From NCBI RefSeq assembly GCF_004000845.1, contig NZ_BIMA01000016.1:24446-88445 (forward strand): DNA of 64,000 bases. Reading direction: 5' to 3'. Every line of letters starts with the position of its first letter. Position 1 is the stretch's first letter. The notes under the pieces are model-generated. The model was not told where the DNA came from. It made no database searches and saw nothing but the letters and a program-made list of their open reading frames with translations. The position numbers and the translations under genes are program-made. The DNA is from Paenibacillus koleovorans NBRC 103111 (GTDB taxonomy: Bacteria > Bacillota > Bacilli > Paenibacillales > NBRC-103111). This document shows, one piece after another, positions 1 to 8,026 of this stretch.

Positions 1-366
1 ACGATTCTGGACTCGCTCGAGATTCAAGATCCGGAGCTGGCCGAAGAAATCAAGAAGAGGATGTTCGTCTTCGAGGACATCGTCAATATCGACAACCGTT
101 CGATCCAGCGAATTATCCGCGATATCGAGAATTCCGACCTGCAGCTGGCACTGAAAGTGGCGAGCGAAGAAGTGCGCGAGATCATCTTCCGCAACATGTC
201 GAGACGGATGGCCGAGACGTTCCGCGAAGAGATGGAATATATGGGGCCCGTTCGGCTGCGTGACGTCGAAGAGGCGCAAACCCGCATCGTAGCTACGATC
301 CGCCGACTGGAAGAAGCCGGAGAGGTCATTATCGCGCGCGGCGGAGGAGATGATATCGTTGTCTAG
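1..366 (+). CDS. fliG: Flagellar motor switch protein FliG, C-terminal part (5' end outside window)
   Basis: The frame is open from base 1, so this is a 121-residue C-terminal fragment; the family is usually about 335-340 residues. It holds the FliG C domain, whose torque helix carries alternating charged residues (NRSIQRIIRDIENSD around residues 33-47) that face the stator in the known family. FliG sits on the MS ring and transmits stator force to the rotor. It is followed by fliH with a short overlap, the usual order in Bacillus-type fla/che operons. The identification rests on both sequence and context; the missing N-terminal and middle domains are a window artefact, not a truncation. Confidence 0.95.
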   Translation, partial: TILDSLEIQDPELAEEIKKRMFVFEDIVNIDNRSIQRIIRDIENSDLQLALKVASEEVREIIFRNMSRRMAETFREEMEYMGPVRLRDVEEAQTRIVATIRRLEEAGEVIIARGGGDDIVV

Positions 367-1198
367 GGTGATCAAGTCTTCCCGCGTAATTAGCGTTGAC
401 GATATTGTGTTAGTCCAGCCGTTGGCGTCGCCGCGTTCGGAGTATGAGGAGCAAGCGCCGATTGAAGCGGAGCCGGTGCCGGACCCCAAGAGCAAGGCCG
501 AGCAAGAAGCGGAAGCGCTGAAGCAGCGGCTGCTGGCCGATGCCGAGTCGGCGGCGGCGACCATCGTCGCACAAGCCAAGACGGCGGCGGATAAAACGAA
601 GCAAGACGCCCAGCGCGAGATCGATGCGTGGTGGCAGGAGCGCAGAAAAGCCGATACGGAGCAGGCGGCCAAGGCCAAGGAAGACGGCCATCAGCAAGGA
701 TATAAGAAGGGATACGCGCAAGCGGAATCCGAGATCAAGGACAAATACAATCATTTGATCGATAGCGCGAATGGCATTGTCCAACAAGCGATGGCGATCA
801 AGCAGGAAATGATCCTTGAGGCCGAACCGTTCCTCATCGAGCTCAGTACGTCGATCGCGGAGAAAATAATCGGCCGCCAATTGCAGATGGAGCCGGATTG
901 GGTTGTGGAGTCGATCCGCAAGACGCTTCAGCGCAAGCGTGAGCTCGGGGTTATCTCGCTCTGTGTGGCTCCTTCGCAATTCAGCTTCGTGCAAGACGCT
1001 CGCGAGGAGCTGTTGCTCTCGATCGATTCCCAGGCGGAGCTGCAAATTTTACCGGATCCTAACGTTCATGACTACGGGTGCGTCGTACGTTCCTCGCTCG
1101 GCAGTATAGACGCGCGGATCGACACCCAGCTTGAAGAAATCAAAAAAGCTTTGCTGCATGTATACCGAAGTGGCGAGGGGAATCCCGGTGATGAATAG
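359..1198 (+). CDS. fliH: Flagellar assembly protein FliH (export ATPase regulator)
   Basis: FliH binds and restrains the export ATPase FliI and links it to the C ring in the flagellar type III secretion apparatus. The protein has a short N-terminal segment, a long Ala/Glu/Lys/Gln-rich helical region (about residues 30-140) and a C-terminal FliH/V-ATPase-E-like domain. An upstream in-frame ATG at 350 touches the GGAGGAG at 343-349, so the TTG at 359 with a 9-base spacing is the better start (279 residues). A GTG at 368 is too distant. The gene overlaps the end of fliG, which suggests translational coupling. Confidence 0.9.
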   Translation: MSRVIKSSRVISVDDIVLVQPLASPRSEYEEQAPIEAEPVPDPKSKAEQEAEALKQRLLADAESAAATIVAQAKTAADKTKQDAQREIDAWWQERRKADTEQAAKAKEDGHQQGYKKGYAQAESEIKDKYNHLIDSANGIVQQAMAIKQEMILEAEPFLIELSTSIAEKIIGRQLQMEPDWVVESIRKTLQRKRELGVISLCVAPSQFSFVQDAREELLLSIDSQAELQILPDPNVHDYGCVVRSSLGSIDARIDTQLEEIKKALLHVYRSGEGNPGDE

Positions 1199-2513
1199 CG
1201 TCTTCCAGGCGCACAAGTACATCGAGCAGCTGAATCAGATGGATCCCGTTCGGGTGAACGGCAAAGTAACGCAAGTGATCGGATTGACCGTAGAGTCGGA
1301 AGGTCCGGACGCGAGCGTTGGAGATGTGTGCTACATTTATCCCTATAAATCTTCCAAACCGCTGCAAGCGGAAGTAGTAGGATTTCGCAACAATAAGGTT
1401 ATTCTGATGCCGCTCGGTGAGCTGCAATCGATCGGCCCCGGCTGCGATGTCGTCAGCACCGGCAAGCCGCTTACGGTGTCCGTCGGAACCGAGCTGCTCG
1501 GCAAAGTGCTCGACGGGCTGGGTCAGCCGATGGACGGCTCTCTGCTGCCGGCGCGCATGGCCCAAGTGCTCACGACGAACACGCCGGGCAATCCGCTCAA
1601 GCGCCAACGGGTGCTTCACCCGATTAGCGTAGGAGTGCGCTGCATCGACGGCTTGCTGACGATCGGCAAAGGACAGCGCGTCGGGATCTTCGCCGGCTCG
1701 GGCGTCGGTAAGAGCACGCTGATGGGCATGATTGCGCGCAACACGTCTGCGGACGTGAACGTCATCGCGCTGATCGGCGAACGGGGCCGCGAGGTGCTCG
1801 ATTTCATCGAGCGCGACCTCGGCCCGGAAGGGTTGGCGCGATCGGTCGTTATCGTGGCGACCTCCGATCAGCCGGCGCTCGTGCGGATCAAAGGCGCGTT
1901 GATAGCGACATCCGTCGCCGAATATTTCCGCGACCGCGGCCTGAACGTCATGCTGATGATGGACTCGGTCACCCGGTATGCGACGGCGCTGCGCGAAGTC
2001 GGTCTAGCGGTAGGTGAGCCGCCGGCGACGCGTGGCTATACGCCTTCCGTATTCGCCAATCTGCCCAAGCTGCTCGAGCGGGCGGGCACGGGGCCGAAAG
2101 GGTCGATTACGGCTTTCTACACCGTGCTCGTAGACGGCGACGATATGAATGAACCGATAGCCGATACGGTGCGCGGCATTCTGGACGGCCATATCGTGCT
2201 GGATCGGAGCTTGGCGAACAAAGGCCACTATCCGGCGATCAACGTACTAGCCAGCGTCAGCCGCTGTATGAAGGAAATCGTGCCGGAAAGGCAGATGGAT
2301 GCGGCGGATCAGCTAAAGCGTCTGTTAGCTACTTATAGAGATTCGGAAGACTTGATCAATATCGGGGCGTATCAGAGCGGATCCAATCCGGAGATTGATC
2401 TGGCGATTCAATCGGTTCCACAGATCAACGGCTACTTGAGGCAGAAGACGTCCGAGAAAGTCAGCTATGACCTGGCATCCACGCAGTTGATGCAGCAATT
2501 TATCGGAGGATGA
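1191..2513 (+). CDS. fliI: Flagellum-specific ATP synthase/export ATPase FliI
   Basis: This is the hexameric ATPase that unfolds and delivers flagellar export substrates at the membrane gate. Walker A is GSGVGKST at residues 169-176 and Walker B is the LMMDSVTRY stretch near residue 254. The overall sequence is F1-beta-like, with the GERGREV and AVGEPPATRGY motifs. The frame extends upstream to 1131, but the ATG at 1191 follows GAGGGG (1175-1180) and gives 440 residues, the usual family length. It overlaps the fliH stop by 8 bases. FliH, FliI and FliJ together form the soluble export complex. Confidence 0.96.
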   Translation: MNSVFQAHKYIEQLNQMDPVRVNGKVTQVIGLTVESEGPDASVGDVCYIYPYKSSKPLQAEVVGFRNNKVILMPLGELQSIGPGCDVVSTGKPLTVSVGTELLGKVLDGLGQPMDGSLLPARMAQVLTTNTPGNPLKRQRVLHPISVGVRCIDGLLTIGKGQRVGIFAGSGVGKSTLMGMIARNTSADVNVIALIGERGREVLDFIERDLGPEGLARSVVIVATSDQPALVRIKGALIATSVAEYFRDRGLNVMLMMDSVTRYATALREVGLAVGEPPATRGYTPSVFANLPKLLERAGTGPKGSITAFYTVLVDGDDMNEPIADTVRGILDGHIVLDRSLANKGHYPAINVLASVSRCMKEIVPERQMDAADQLKRLLATYRDSEDLINIGAYQSGSNPEIDLAIQSVPQINGYLRQKTSEKVSYDLASTQLMQQFIGG

Positions 2514-2517
2514 GTGC

Positions 2518-2958
2518 ATGAAGTATCGGTATCCTTTACAAAAGCTGGTCGATCTGAAGGCGAATGAGAAGACGCAGGCGGAGTGGATGCTCGCCGACGC
2601 GATCGGGCAACTGCAGCAAGAGCGGGAAGCGTTGGCTCGGCTGGAGCGAGAGCAGGACGACATGCGGGTTCGGCTGAACGACGCGCCGCAGAGCCGCATG
2701 CCGATTGCAGAGCTTCGCTTGCTGCAAGACTATTACGATTACCGGGTGCAGGCGGTACGCAGACAGGCGAAGCAGGTCGACGACGCCGAGCAGCAAGTGG
2801 CCTTCCGCCAGCAGCAGCTGACGGAGAAGATGAAGGAAGAGAAAGTATGGGAGAAGGCCAAGGAGAAGGCTTTCCACCAGTTCATGACGATCATGCAAAA
2901 AAAAGAGCAGGATGAGCTCGACGAAATTGCCTTGACTCGCCGCGTACAAACGGTATAA
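2518..2958 (+). CDS. fliJ: Flagellar export chaperone FliJ
   Basis: This 146-residue protein is almost entirely charged, with heptad-like Leu/Gln/Arg/Glu patterns typical of the two-helix coiled coil of FliJ. FliJ is the F1-gamma-like stalk of the FliI ring and escorts export chaperones. The start lies 4 bases after the fliI stop, with GGAGGATGAG upstream. Sequence conservation in this family is low, so position between fliI and the MotE-like gene carries much of the assignment. Confidence 0.9.
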   Translation: MKYRYPLQKLVDLKANEKTQAEWMLADAIGQLQQEREALARLEREQDDMRVRLNDAPQSRMPIAELRLLQDYYDYRVQAVRRQAKQVDDAEQQVAFRQQQLTEKMKEEKVWEKAKEKAFHQFMTIMQKKEQDELDEIALTRRVQTV

Positions 2959-2982
2959 CTAACATCCAAAGGGGGGGTTATC

Positions 2983-3885
2983 GTGGCAAAAGCCGAGGTG
3001 GAAAAATCAGCGTACGGCGCATTTGAACGATTGCTGTTTTTCGCGACGCCGATCATTTTCACAGTCGTTTTGCTGGGCGTCCTTTTTGCGCTGTTCGATC
3101 AAAGCTTGTTGAACGGGATGCTGCGGGCAGGGAACAAAGTGCCGGTGCTGGAGAAGTTCATTCCGGATCCGACCGAGCCCGTAGGGAAGCCCTCCAAACC
3201 GTCCACCACCAACACGGAACCGAATTTCGAAGAACAGGCGTTGCAGCTTCAGAATACGATCAAGCAGCTGGAAGCGAGCTTGAGTCAATCGACCCTGGCC
3301 GGTCAGACGAAGGATCAATCGATCAAGGACTTGCAGGCGCAGGTGGCGGCCCTTCAGGAGCAATCAAAAGCGAAGACCCAGGAAGACGCCGAATACAAGA
3401 CGCAGGTGCAACAGCTCGCGAGCATGTACGCCAAGATGTCCCCAAGTAAAGCGGCTCCGATTCTGGAGAACATGACCTTGAAGGAAGCGGTGCTCATCCT
3501 GAGCGAGATGAAGGCGAACGACCGAGGCGAGATTTTGGAAAAGATGGACCCGAGAATCGCAGCTAACGCCTCCATTCAGTTGAAAGACGTAGTGCCGACT
3601 AAAGACAGGACGATCGCCGCCTTGCAGGAACGCCTCGAAGTGAACCAGAAGCAAGCGGCACTGCCACAGACGGTCAGTAAGGAAGACTTAGGCGCCACAT
3701 TCTCCGGGATGGACGCCAAGAGCGCTTCGGCGATTTTGCTCGAGATGTACCCGCTTAATCAGACGCGTGTGCTGCAGATTTTGGCCAGCATTGACAATGG
3801 TGGTCGCTCCCGTATTCTGGCGGAGATGACCAAGACGAATAAACCGGCGGCGGCGGCCTTGTCGAGCCGATTAGCGGAGTCATAA
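2983..3885 (+). CDS. MotE/YlxF-like membrane-anchored flagellar protein with two MgtE-N-like repeats
   Basis: It starts at GTG 2983 after a GGGGGGG ribosome binding site. Residues about 16-40 form one membrane helix, followed by a Pro-rich linker and a coiled coil (about residues 75-140). Two MgtE-N-like helical modules then follow: one around YAKMSPSKAAPILENM with its SEMKANDRGEILEKM continuation, and a second around FSGMDAKSASAILLEM. MotE-family proteins stabilise stators in other bacteria, and the B. subtilis homologue at this position is YlxF. At 300 residues it is much longer than YlxF because of the second module. A specific stator role here is inference. Confidence 0.75.
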   Translation: MAKAEVEKSAYGAFERLLFFATPIIFTVVLLGVLFALFDQSLLNGMLRAGNKVPVLEKFIPDPTEPVGKPSKPSTTNTEPNFEEQALQLQNTIKQLEASLSQSTLAGQTKDQSIKDLQAQVAALQEQSKAKTQEDAEYKTQVQQLASMYAKMSPSKAAPILENMTLKEAVLILSEMKANDRGEILEKMDPRIAANASIQLKDVVPTKDRTIAALQERLEVNQKQAALPQTVSKEDLGATFSGMDAKSASAILLEMYPLNQTRVLQILASIDNGGRSRILAEMTKTNKPAAAALSSRLAES

Positions 3886-3930
3886 TCGATTCACCCATCC
3901 GATCTCGCATGAAAGGAGGTGATAAAACAA

Positions 3931-5433
3931 ATGGAAACCGCACGCATGTTATTGGGTTCCCCCCCAGCAGCTTCAACGGCAACCGGCGCAACCGGCGTTC
4001 CGACTGCGAATGGTGCAGCCGACACCGGAGCTGCAGGTAAGGCTGGTTTTTTCCAAACGCTGGCGCAAGTGATGCAGAACGGTCAGACAGGCGCTGACAC
4101 CGGATCTTCAGGAGCACTCCCTGTTGCGAGTGTGCCCGGAATGCTGATCGGCCTTGTGGAAGGCGCCACTCAGAAGGATGGAACGAACGGTCCTACGCTC
4201 GACCAGCTGATTGCCATGCTGCTCCAAGCGGCACAGCAGAAAACCGCCGACGCGTCCGGAGAAGGAAGCGATCTGCGCGACTTCGACTGGCAATCGCTGC
4301 TCGCCGAGCTGCAAGCGCTCTTGATGCAGGTAACCGTACAAGCTCAGCCGACCCAACAAGCGGAAGCAAGGCAAGACGGAGCCTTCCTCCAGTTGGATGC
4401 CGACGCTGCAGGAAAACCGTCAACACCGCTTATGACGCTGTTGGCCGAGTGGCTGGAGACGCAAAACGGCGTCAACGAAAAGAAACATTCGCTTGCGTCG
4501 TTCGCAGAGCTGATCAAGCCGCTGCTTGCAGAATTGACCGCCCGTGCCGCACAGACTTCAACTTCAGCAGGAGCCCATGCGCAGACAGCCGCTCCAGTCG
4601 ACAGCATGCCGCAGCAATCGATGCCAGCCGTATTCGACGGGCTTCGCTCCCTCCATCGCAAATCCGGTCAAGAGGGCAGGTCCAATTCCGCCAATACCGT
4701 CCCTGTGCACCTGGTGCAAGTCGTGAACGATGGAGCCGCTCAATCGGCGCTTAACCGACTGGCTGCCAAATTCCAGCCGCTGGTGCAAGTAGTTGCCGCA
4801 AGCGGAGGTGTATCGGGTTCGACCGAGCAAGTTCAAACGCAAGCCGCGATCGCACCGGAGCCACTCTCGGCTGCGTCAGAGGAGACGAACGCAGGCGCCC
4901 AGCAAGTATTCCGGATGCCAACAGCCAGCGAGCCTATGGTTCAGACCGGCGAGAAGCCCGTGATTCATGGGAATCGTTTCGCGCAAGAGATGGGACAGCT
5001 GCTCAAGTCGATGAACTTGAACCAAACCGGCGGGCACTCGGAAATTCGCATTACGCTGATGCCGGAGCACCTGGGCCAAGTTGATGTGAAGCTGTCGATG
5101 CACAATGGCCAGCTGATCGCACAATTCGTAGCTGGTTCGGTGCATGGCAAAGATTTGCTGGAAAGCCAGCTGCCTCAGCTGAGAGCCGTGCTCCAGGACC
5201 AAGGGTTGCAAGTCGACCGCTTGGAAGTAAAGCAAGGTGGATCCGCGTCCTTCGGGATGTTCCAGGACCAGAAAGGGCAGCAGCAATCGTCGCAGCAATT
5301 CCAGCGCCAATCGTCGAACGAATCGTCTGACTGGGAGGAGACGTCGGCGCTTGATTTCGAGGGCGAGCTGAGCCAGTTGAACGAACGCAAGGTTACGTTG
5401 GATGGAGCCGGCACTTTCGACGTATCGGCTTAA
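3931..5433 (+). CDS. fliK: Flagellar hook-length control protein FliK
   Basis: The C-terminal quarter (about residues 350-440) is a clear Flg_hook domain with EIRITLMPEHLGQVDVKLSM, followed by LPQLRAVLQDQGLQVDRLEV. The N-terminal 300 residues are Ala/Gln/Thr-rich and weakly structured, as expected for the secreted molecular ruler that switches export from hook to filament substrates. A perfect AAAGGAGGTGAT ribosome binding site (3912-3922) is placed 8 bases before ATG 3931. The in-frame GTG at 3919 lies inside that site and is unlikely. The product is 500 residues. flgD and the hook gene follow. Confidence 0.92.
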   Translation: METARMLLGSPPAASTATGATGVPTANGAADTGAAGKAGFFQTLAQVMQNGQTGADTGSSGALPVASVPGMLIGLVEGATQKDGTNGPTLDQLIAMLLQAAQQKTADASGEGSDLRDFDWQSLLAELQALLMQVTVQAQPTQQAEARQDGAFLQLDADAAGKPSTPLMTLLAEWLETQNGVNEKKHSLASFAELIKPLLAELTARAAQTSTSAGAHAQTAAPVDSMPQQSMPAVFDGLRSLHRKSGQEGRSNSANTVPVHLVQVVNDGAAQSALNRLAAKFQPLVQVVAASGGVSGSTEQVQTQAAIAPEPLSAASEETNAGAQQVFRMPTASEPMVQTGEKPVIHGNRFAQEMGQLLKSMNLNQTGGHSEIRITLMPEHLGQVDVKLSMHNGQLIAQFVAGSVHGKDLLESQLPQLRAVLQDQGLQVDRLEVKQGGSASFGMFQDQKGQQQSSQQFQRQSSNESSDWEETSALDFEGELSQLNERKVTLDGAGTFDVSA

Positions 5434-5460
5434 CGAGTCCTGATCTGGAGGAGAAGACCT

Positions 5461-5886
5461 ATGGCGCAAAAGGTTGGCGTTATGAACGGCACGTACTACT
5501 ACAACAACACCACGACGCGCAAGACGGGATCCAGCGAGATGGGACGCGACGAATTTATGAAAATTTTGATCACGCAGATGTCCAATCAGGACCCCACCAA
5601 GCCGCTCGAGGATAAAGAATTTATCGCACAGATGGCTCAATTCACTTCCGTGGAGCAGTTAGCGAACATGGCGACCGAGATGAAGCTGATGCGCCAATCG
5701 GCCGGCTGGGCTTCGTCGCTGATCGGCAAGTCGATCAGTTGGGCGTTGATCAATCCCGATACGCAAGAGTCGGTCATCCAATCCGGTGTTGTGGAAGCGA
5801 TCAGTATCAAAGAAGGTCAGCAGTATGTAAATGTGAACGGCCAGGATGTGCCAATGGGGCAAATTTCAAAAATCTGGGAGGAGTAG
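5461..5886 (+). CDS. flgD: Flagellar hook capping/assembly protein FlgD
   Basis: This 141-residue protein carries the hallmark N-terminal FlgD motif, including FMKILITQMSNQDPTKPLED and the following FIAQMAQFTSVEQL (about residues 31-66). FlgD caps the growing hook and places hook subunits. It is short compared with proteobacterial FlgD, as in Bacillus, where the homologue was called YlxG. GGAGGAG lies 6 bases before ATG 5461. It ends directly before the next small flagellar gene. Confidence 0.94.
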   Translation: MAQKVGVMNGTYYYNNTTTRKTGSSEMGRDEFMKILITQMSNQDPTKPLEDKEFIAQMAQFTSVEQLANMATEMKLMRQSAGWASSLIGKSISWALINPDTQESVIQSGVVEAISIKEGQQYVNVNGQDVPMGQISKIWEE

Positions 5887-5895
5887 GTGATTGGA

Positions 5896-6282
5896 ATGGC
5901 TGATCGCATCTCAGTCGGACGGATGTTTCCGAACGTAGCGCCGCCGGTTGCGAACCGTAAGCCGCTCGATTCCGCTCGACCGCATCCTTATCCAGGTGCT
6001 CGCTCGTTCCAAGACGTGCTCAACGAGAACGTCGTCCGGCTCAGCCAGCATGCCGAAACCCGTTTGCAGCAACGAGGCATCCAATTGAAGCCGGAGCAGA
6101 TGGAACGGATTCAGAGCGCGATCGACAAGGCGGCGTCCAAAGGGTCCAAAGACTCGCTTGTTTTGATGGACGATATCGCCCTGATCGTGAACGTGAAGAA
6201 TCGGACCGTAGTGACCGCCATGGACGGAGCGTCGATGAGAGACAATGTGTTTACGCAAATCGACAGCGCCATTATCATTTAG
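5896..6282 (+). CDS. Small flagellar operon protein of the TIGR02530 type
   Basis: This 128-residue soluble protein contains LSQHAETRLQQRGIQLKPEQ followed by a segment ending in DDIALIVNVKNRTVVTAMDG, the pattern I associate with the TIGR02530 flagellar operon family. No membrane segment or signal peptide is visible. Its molecular role is not established. A GTG at 5887 sits only 3 bases from GGAGGAG (5877-5883), so ATG 5896 is the more likely start. It lies between flgD and the hook gene, so a role in hook assembly or timing is plausible but only inferred. Confidence 0.8.
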   Translation: MADRISVGRMFPNVAPPVANRKPLDSARPHPYPGARSFQDVLNENVVRLSQHAETRLQQRGIQLKPEQMERIQSAIDKAASKGSKDSLVLMDDIALIVNVKNRTVVTAMDGASMRDNVFTQIDSAIII

Positions 6283-6285
6283 AAC

Positions 6286-6310
6286 GGGCTGGCCCTCTTA
6301 GAGGAAGCCC
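6286..6310 (+). other. Intercistronic hairpin before the hook gene
   Basis: GGGCT (6286-6290) pairs with AGCCC (6306-6310), and an inner CCTC (6294-6297) pairs with GAGG (6301-6304) across a TTA loop. No U-tract follows, so it is not an intrinsic terminator. A role in mRNA processing or differential stability within the operon is possible but untested. Confidence 0.4.
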
Positions 6311-6372
6311 CAGGGTTGCCGACCGCTAGAAGCGACCCGCCATATTCAGCAAACAGTCTAGGAGGAAAACGA

Positions 6373-7194
6373 ATGTTAAGATCCTTGTATTCGGGCGTAT
6401 CCGGGATGAGAGGGTTTCAGACGAAACTCGACGTCATCGGGAATAACATCGCCAACGTCAATACAGTGGGCTTCAAGGCTGGACGCGTCATGTTCAAGGA
6501 CATCTTGAGTCAGACGGTTTCCGGCGTATCCGCCCCAACGGACGGTGGTCCGGGCGGTGTCAACGCCAAGCAGATCGGGCTTGGGATGACCGTAGCCGCA
6601 ATCGACACGGTCTTCACGCCGGGCAGCGCGATGACGACCAATACGGTAACCGACCTGCGGATTGACGGCGACGGATTTTTCGCCCTTACGCCCGGCGACG
6701 GAGACGCTTCGATCTATTTGAGCCGGATGGGCAACTTCACGATCGACTCCGCGCGCAACCTGGTCAATGCGGACGGGATGCATGTCGTGAACACCGACGG
6801 AGAATCCATCGTATTGGATGAAGAAGTAGTCGCCTTCTCGATTGCTCAGAGCGGCGAAATTATCGCGATCAATGCCGGAGGGTTGGCTGAGCCTACGGGC
6901 AACTTTATAGCCGTCGTGAAAGTGACGAACCCGTCCGGTTTGGAGAAGATCGGTAACAACCTGTTCCGCAGCACGCCTAACTCTAACGTGGACGTAGAGC
7001 TTGAGCTGTCGTTGGCCAACGACCCCGCTACCGGTACCGGCGCCATCATCTCGGGCCAGCTCGAAATGTCGAACGTGGAGCTGACGAACGAGCTGACGGA
7101 AATGATCGTCGCGCAGCGCGGCTTCCAGGCGAACTCCAGAATCATCACCACCTCCGACGAGGTGTTGCAGGAAATATTGAACCTGAAGCGTTAA
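6373..7194 (+). CDS. flgE: Flagellar hook protein (Bacillus-type FlgE, FlgG-like)
   Basis: The N-terminus has the axial-family signature LRSLYSGVSGMRGFQTKLDV followed by IGNNIANVNTVGFK. The C-terminus has the paired helix ELTEMIVAQRGFQANSRIIT. Both ends form the coiled coil of rod and hook subunits. At 273 residues it matches the short Bacillus hook protein, formerly annotated FlgG, which is the expected gene at this position. TAGGAGG (6359-6365) precedes ATG 6373; an upstream in-frame start at 6316 has no matching site. It could instead be called a distal-rod FlgG, but context favours the hook. Confidence 0.9.
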   Translation: MLRSLYSGVSGMRGFQTKLDVIGNNIANVNTVGFKAGRVMFKDILSQTVSGVSAPTDGGPGGVNAKQIGLGMTVAAIDTVFTPGSAMTTNTVTDLRIDGDGFFALTPGDGDASIYLSRMGNFTIDSARNLVNADGMHVVNTDGESIVLDEEVVAFSIAQSGEIIAINAGGLAEPTGNFIAVVKVTNPSGLEKIGNNLFRSTPNSNVDVELELSLANDPATGTGAIISGQLEMSNVELTNELTEMIVAQRGFQANSRIITTSDEVLQEILNLKR

Positions 7195-7219
7195 GGATAT
7201 AGACCTCTGATTCGGTAAT

Positions 7220-7276
7220 GGGGCGAGCCGCATTCGCCCCTCCCGGTCGGGTTCCACCAAAGAGTTTCGGGAGGGG
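7220..7276 (+). promoter_or_regulatory. Possible RNA switch masking the flbD ribosome binding site
   Basis: Two alternative pairings share the same C-run. GGGGCGA (7220-7226) can pair with TCGCCCC (7234-7240) across a 7-base loop. Alternatively CCCCTCCC (7237-7244) is a perfect 8-base complement of GGGAGGGG (7269-7276), the ribosome binding site of flbD. The upstream hairpin would free the site and the second pairing would hide it. The complementarity is seen directly; any regulatory role, trigger or conservation is inference. Confidence 0.4.
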
Positions 7277-7281
7277 AAGAA

Positions 7282-7503
7282 ATGGTTACGCTCACTCGCT
7301 TGAACGGGTCCAAATTTACGCTCAACGCCTTGCTGATCGAAACGATGGAACAGACGCCGGACACGGTGATTACCCTGACTTCGGGCAAAAAATTTGTCGT
7401 TCTCGAAGAGGTGCCCCTTGTGGTAAGCTTAGTGAAAACGTATTTGCAAAGCATTGGGGCGATCCGGGTGGCCATGAAGAATAACGTTCCGGAGGAATCG
7501 TAG
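7282..7503 (+). CDS. swrD: Flagellar protein FlbD (SwrD family)
   Basis: This 73-residue protein opens with MVTLTRLNGSKFTLNALLIE and contains GKKFVVLEEV, both typical of the FlbD/SwrD family. In B. subtilis SwrD raises flagellar motor power and is needed for swarming; it lies at the same place between the hook gene and fliL. GGGAGGGG is 5 bases before ATG 7282, and it may be sequestered by an upstream C-run (7237-7244). No membrane segment is evident. Confidence 0.88.
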   Translation: MVTLTRLNGSKFTLNALLIETMEQTPDTVITLTSGKKFVVLEEVPLVVSLVKTYLQSIGAIRVAMKNNVPEES

Positions 7504-7505
7504 AT

Positions 7506-7988
7506 ATGTTGAAAAGTAGAATGCTCCAATGGCTCATCATGATCCTGATCTCGATCACTTTGATTACGATGGCCGGCTTTTTCTTATGGAATTATTTGGA
7601 CGAGAAATCGCAACCGGAAGATCCGTCCGTCGCCGCAGCGGCTTCCGTCGACGGGGTCAAGCCCAAGAAGCTTACCGCCGATCAGATGCTGGAGCAGACG
7701 GTGGAGATCGCCGATATTACGACCAACTTGATCGGCAAAGATTTCGTCAAAATCAGCTTCGCCTTCGAGCTGGACAGCAAGAAGTCGAAGGAAGAGTTCG
7801 AGAAATTGAATACGCGCGTCAAGGCCATCATCATTCAGACTTTGGCCGATCTGAACGCGGAGCAAATCCGCGGCAGCAAAGGCTACGATCTGATCAGCAC
7901 GAGTCTACTGAACAAGATCAACCCCATTCTGACCGCCGGCAAGCTGAGACAGGTTGACATCACGAGCATTAATATTGTGCTGAACTAA
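7506..7988 (+). CDS. fliL: Flagellar basal body-associated protein FliL
   Basis: The 160-residue protein has one N-terminal membrane helix (about residues 9-29), then a polar linker and a C-terminal FliL domain with LNTRVKAIIIQTLADLNAEQ and a final INPIL...VDITSINIVLN stretch. FliL surrounds the stator and supports torque under load. Its ribosome binding site GGAGGAA overlaps the end of flbD, implying coupled translation. fliM follows. Confidence 0.9.
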   Translation: MLKSRMLQWLIMILISITLITMAGFFLWNYLDEKSQPEDPSVAAAASVDGVKPKKLTADQMLEQTVEIADITTNLIGKDFVKISFAFELDSKKSKEEFEKLNTRVKAIIIQTLADLNAEQIRGSKGYDLISTSLLNKINPILTAGKLRQVDITSINIVLN

Positions 7989-8026
7989 GAAGCCACAACG
8001 GGTGTGTTAAGGGGGGTGAATCGAAA

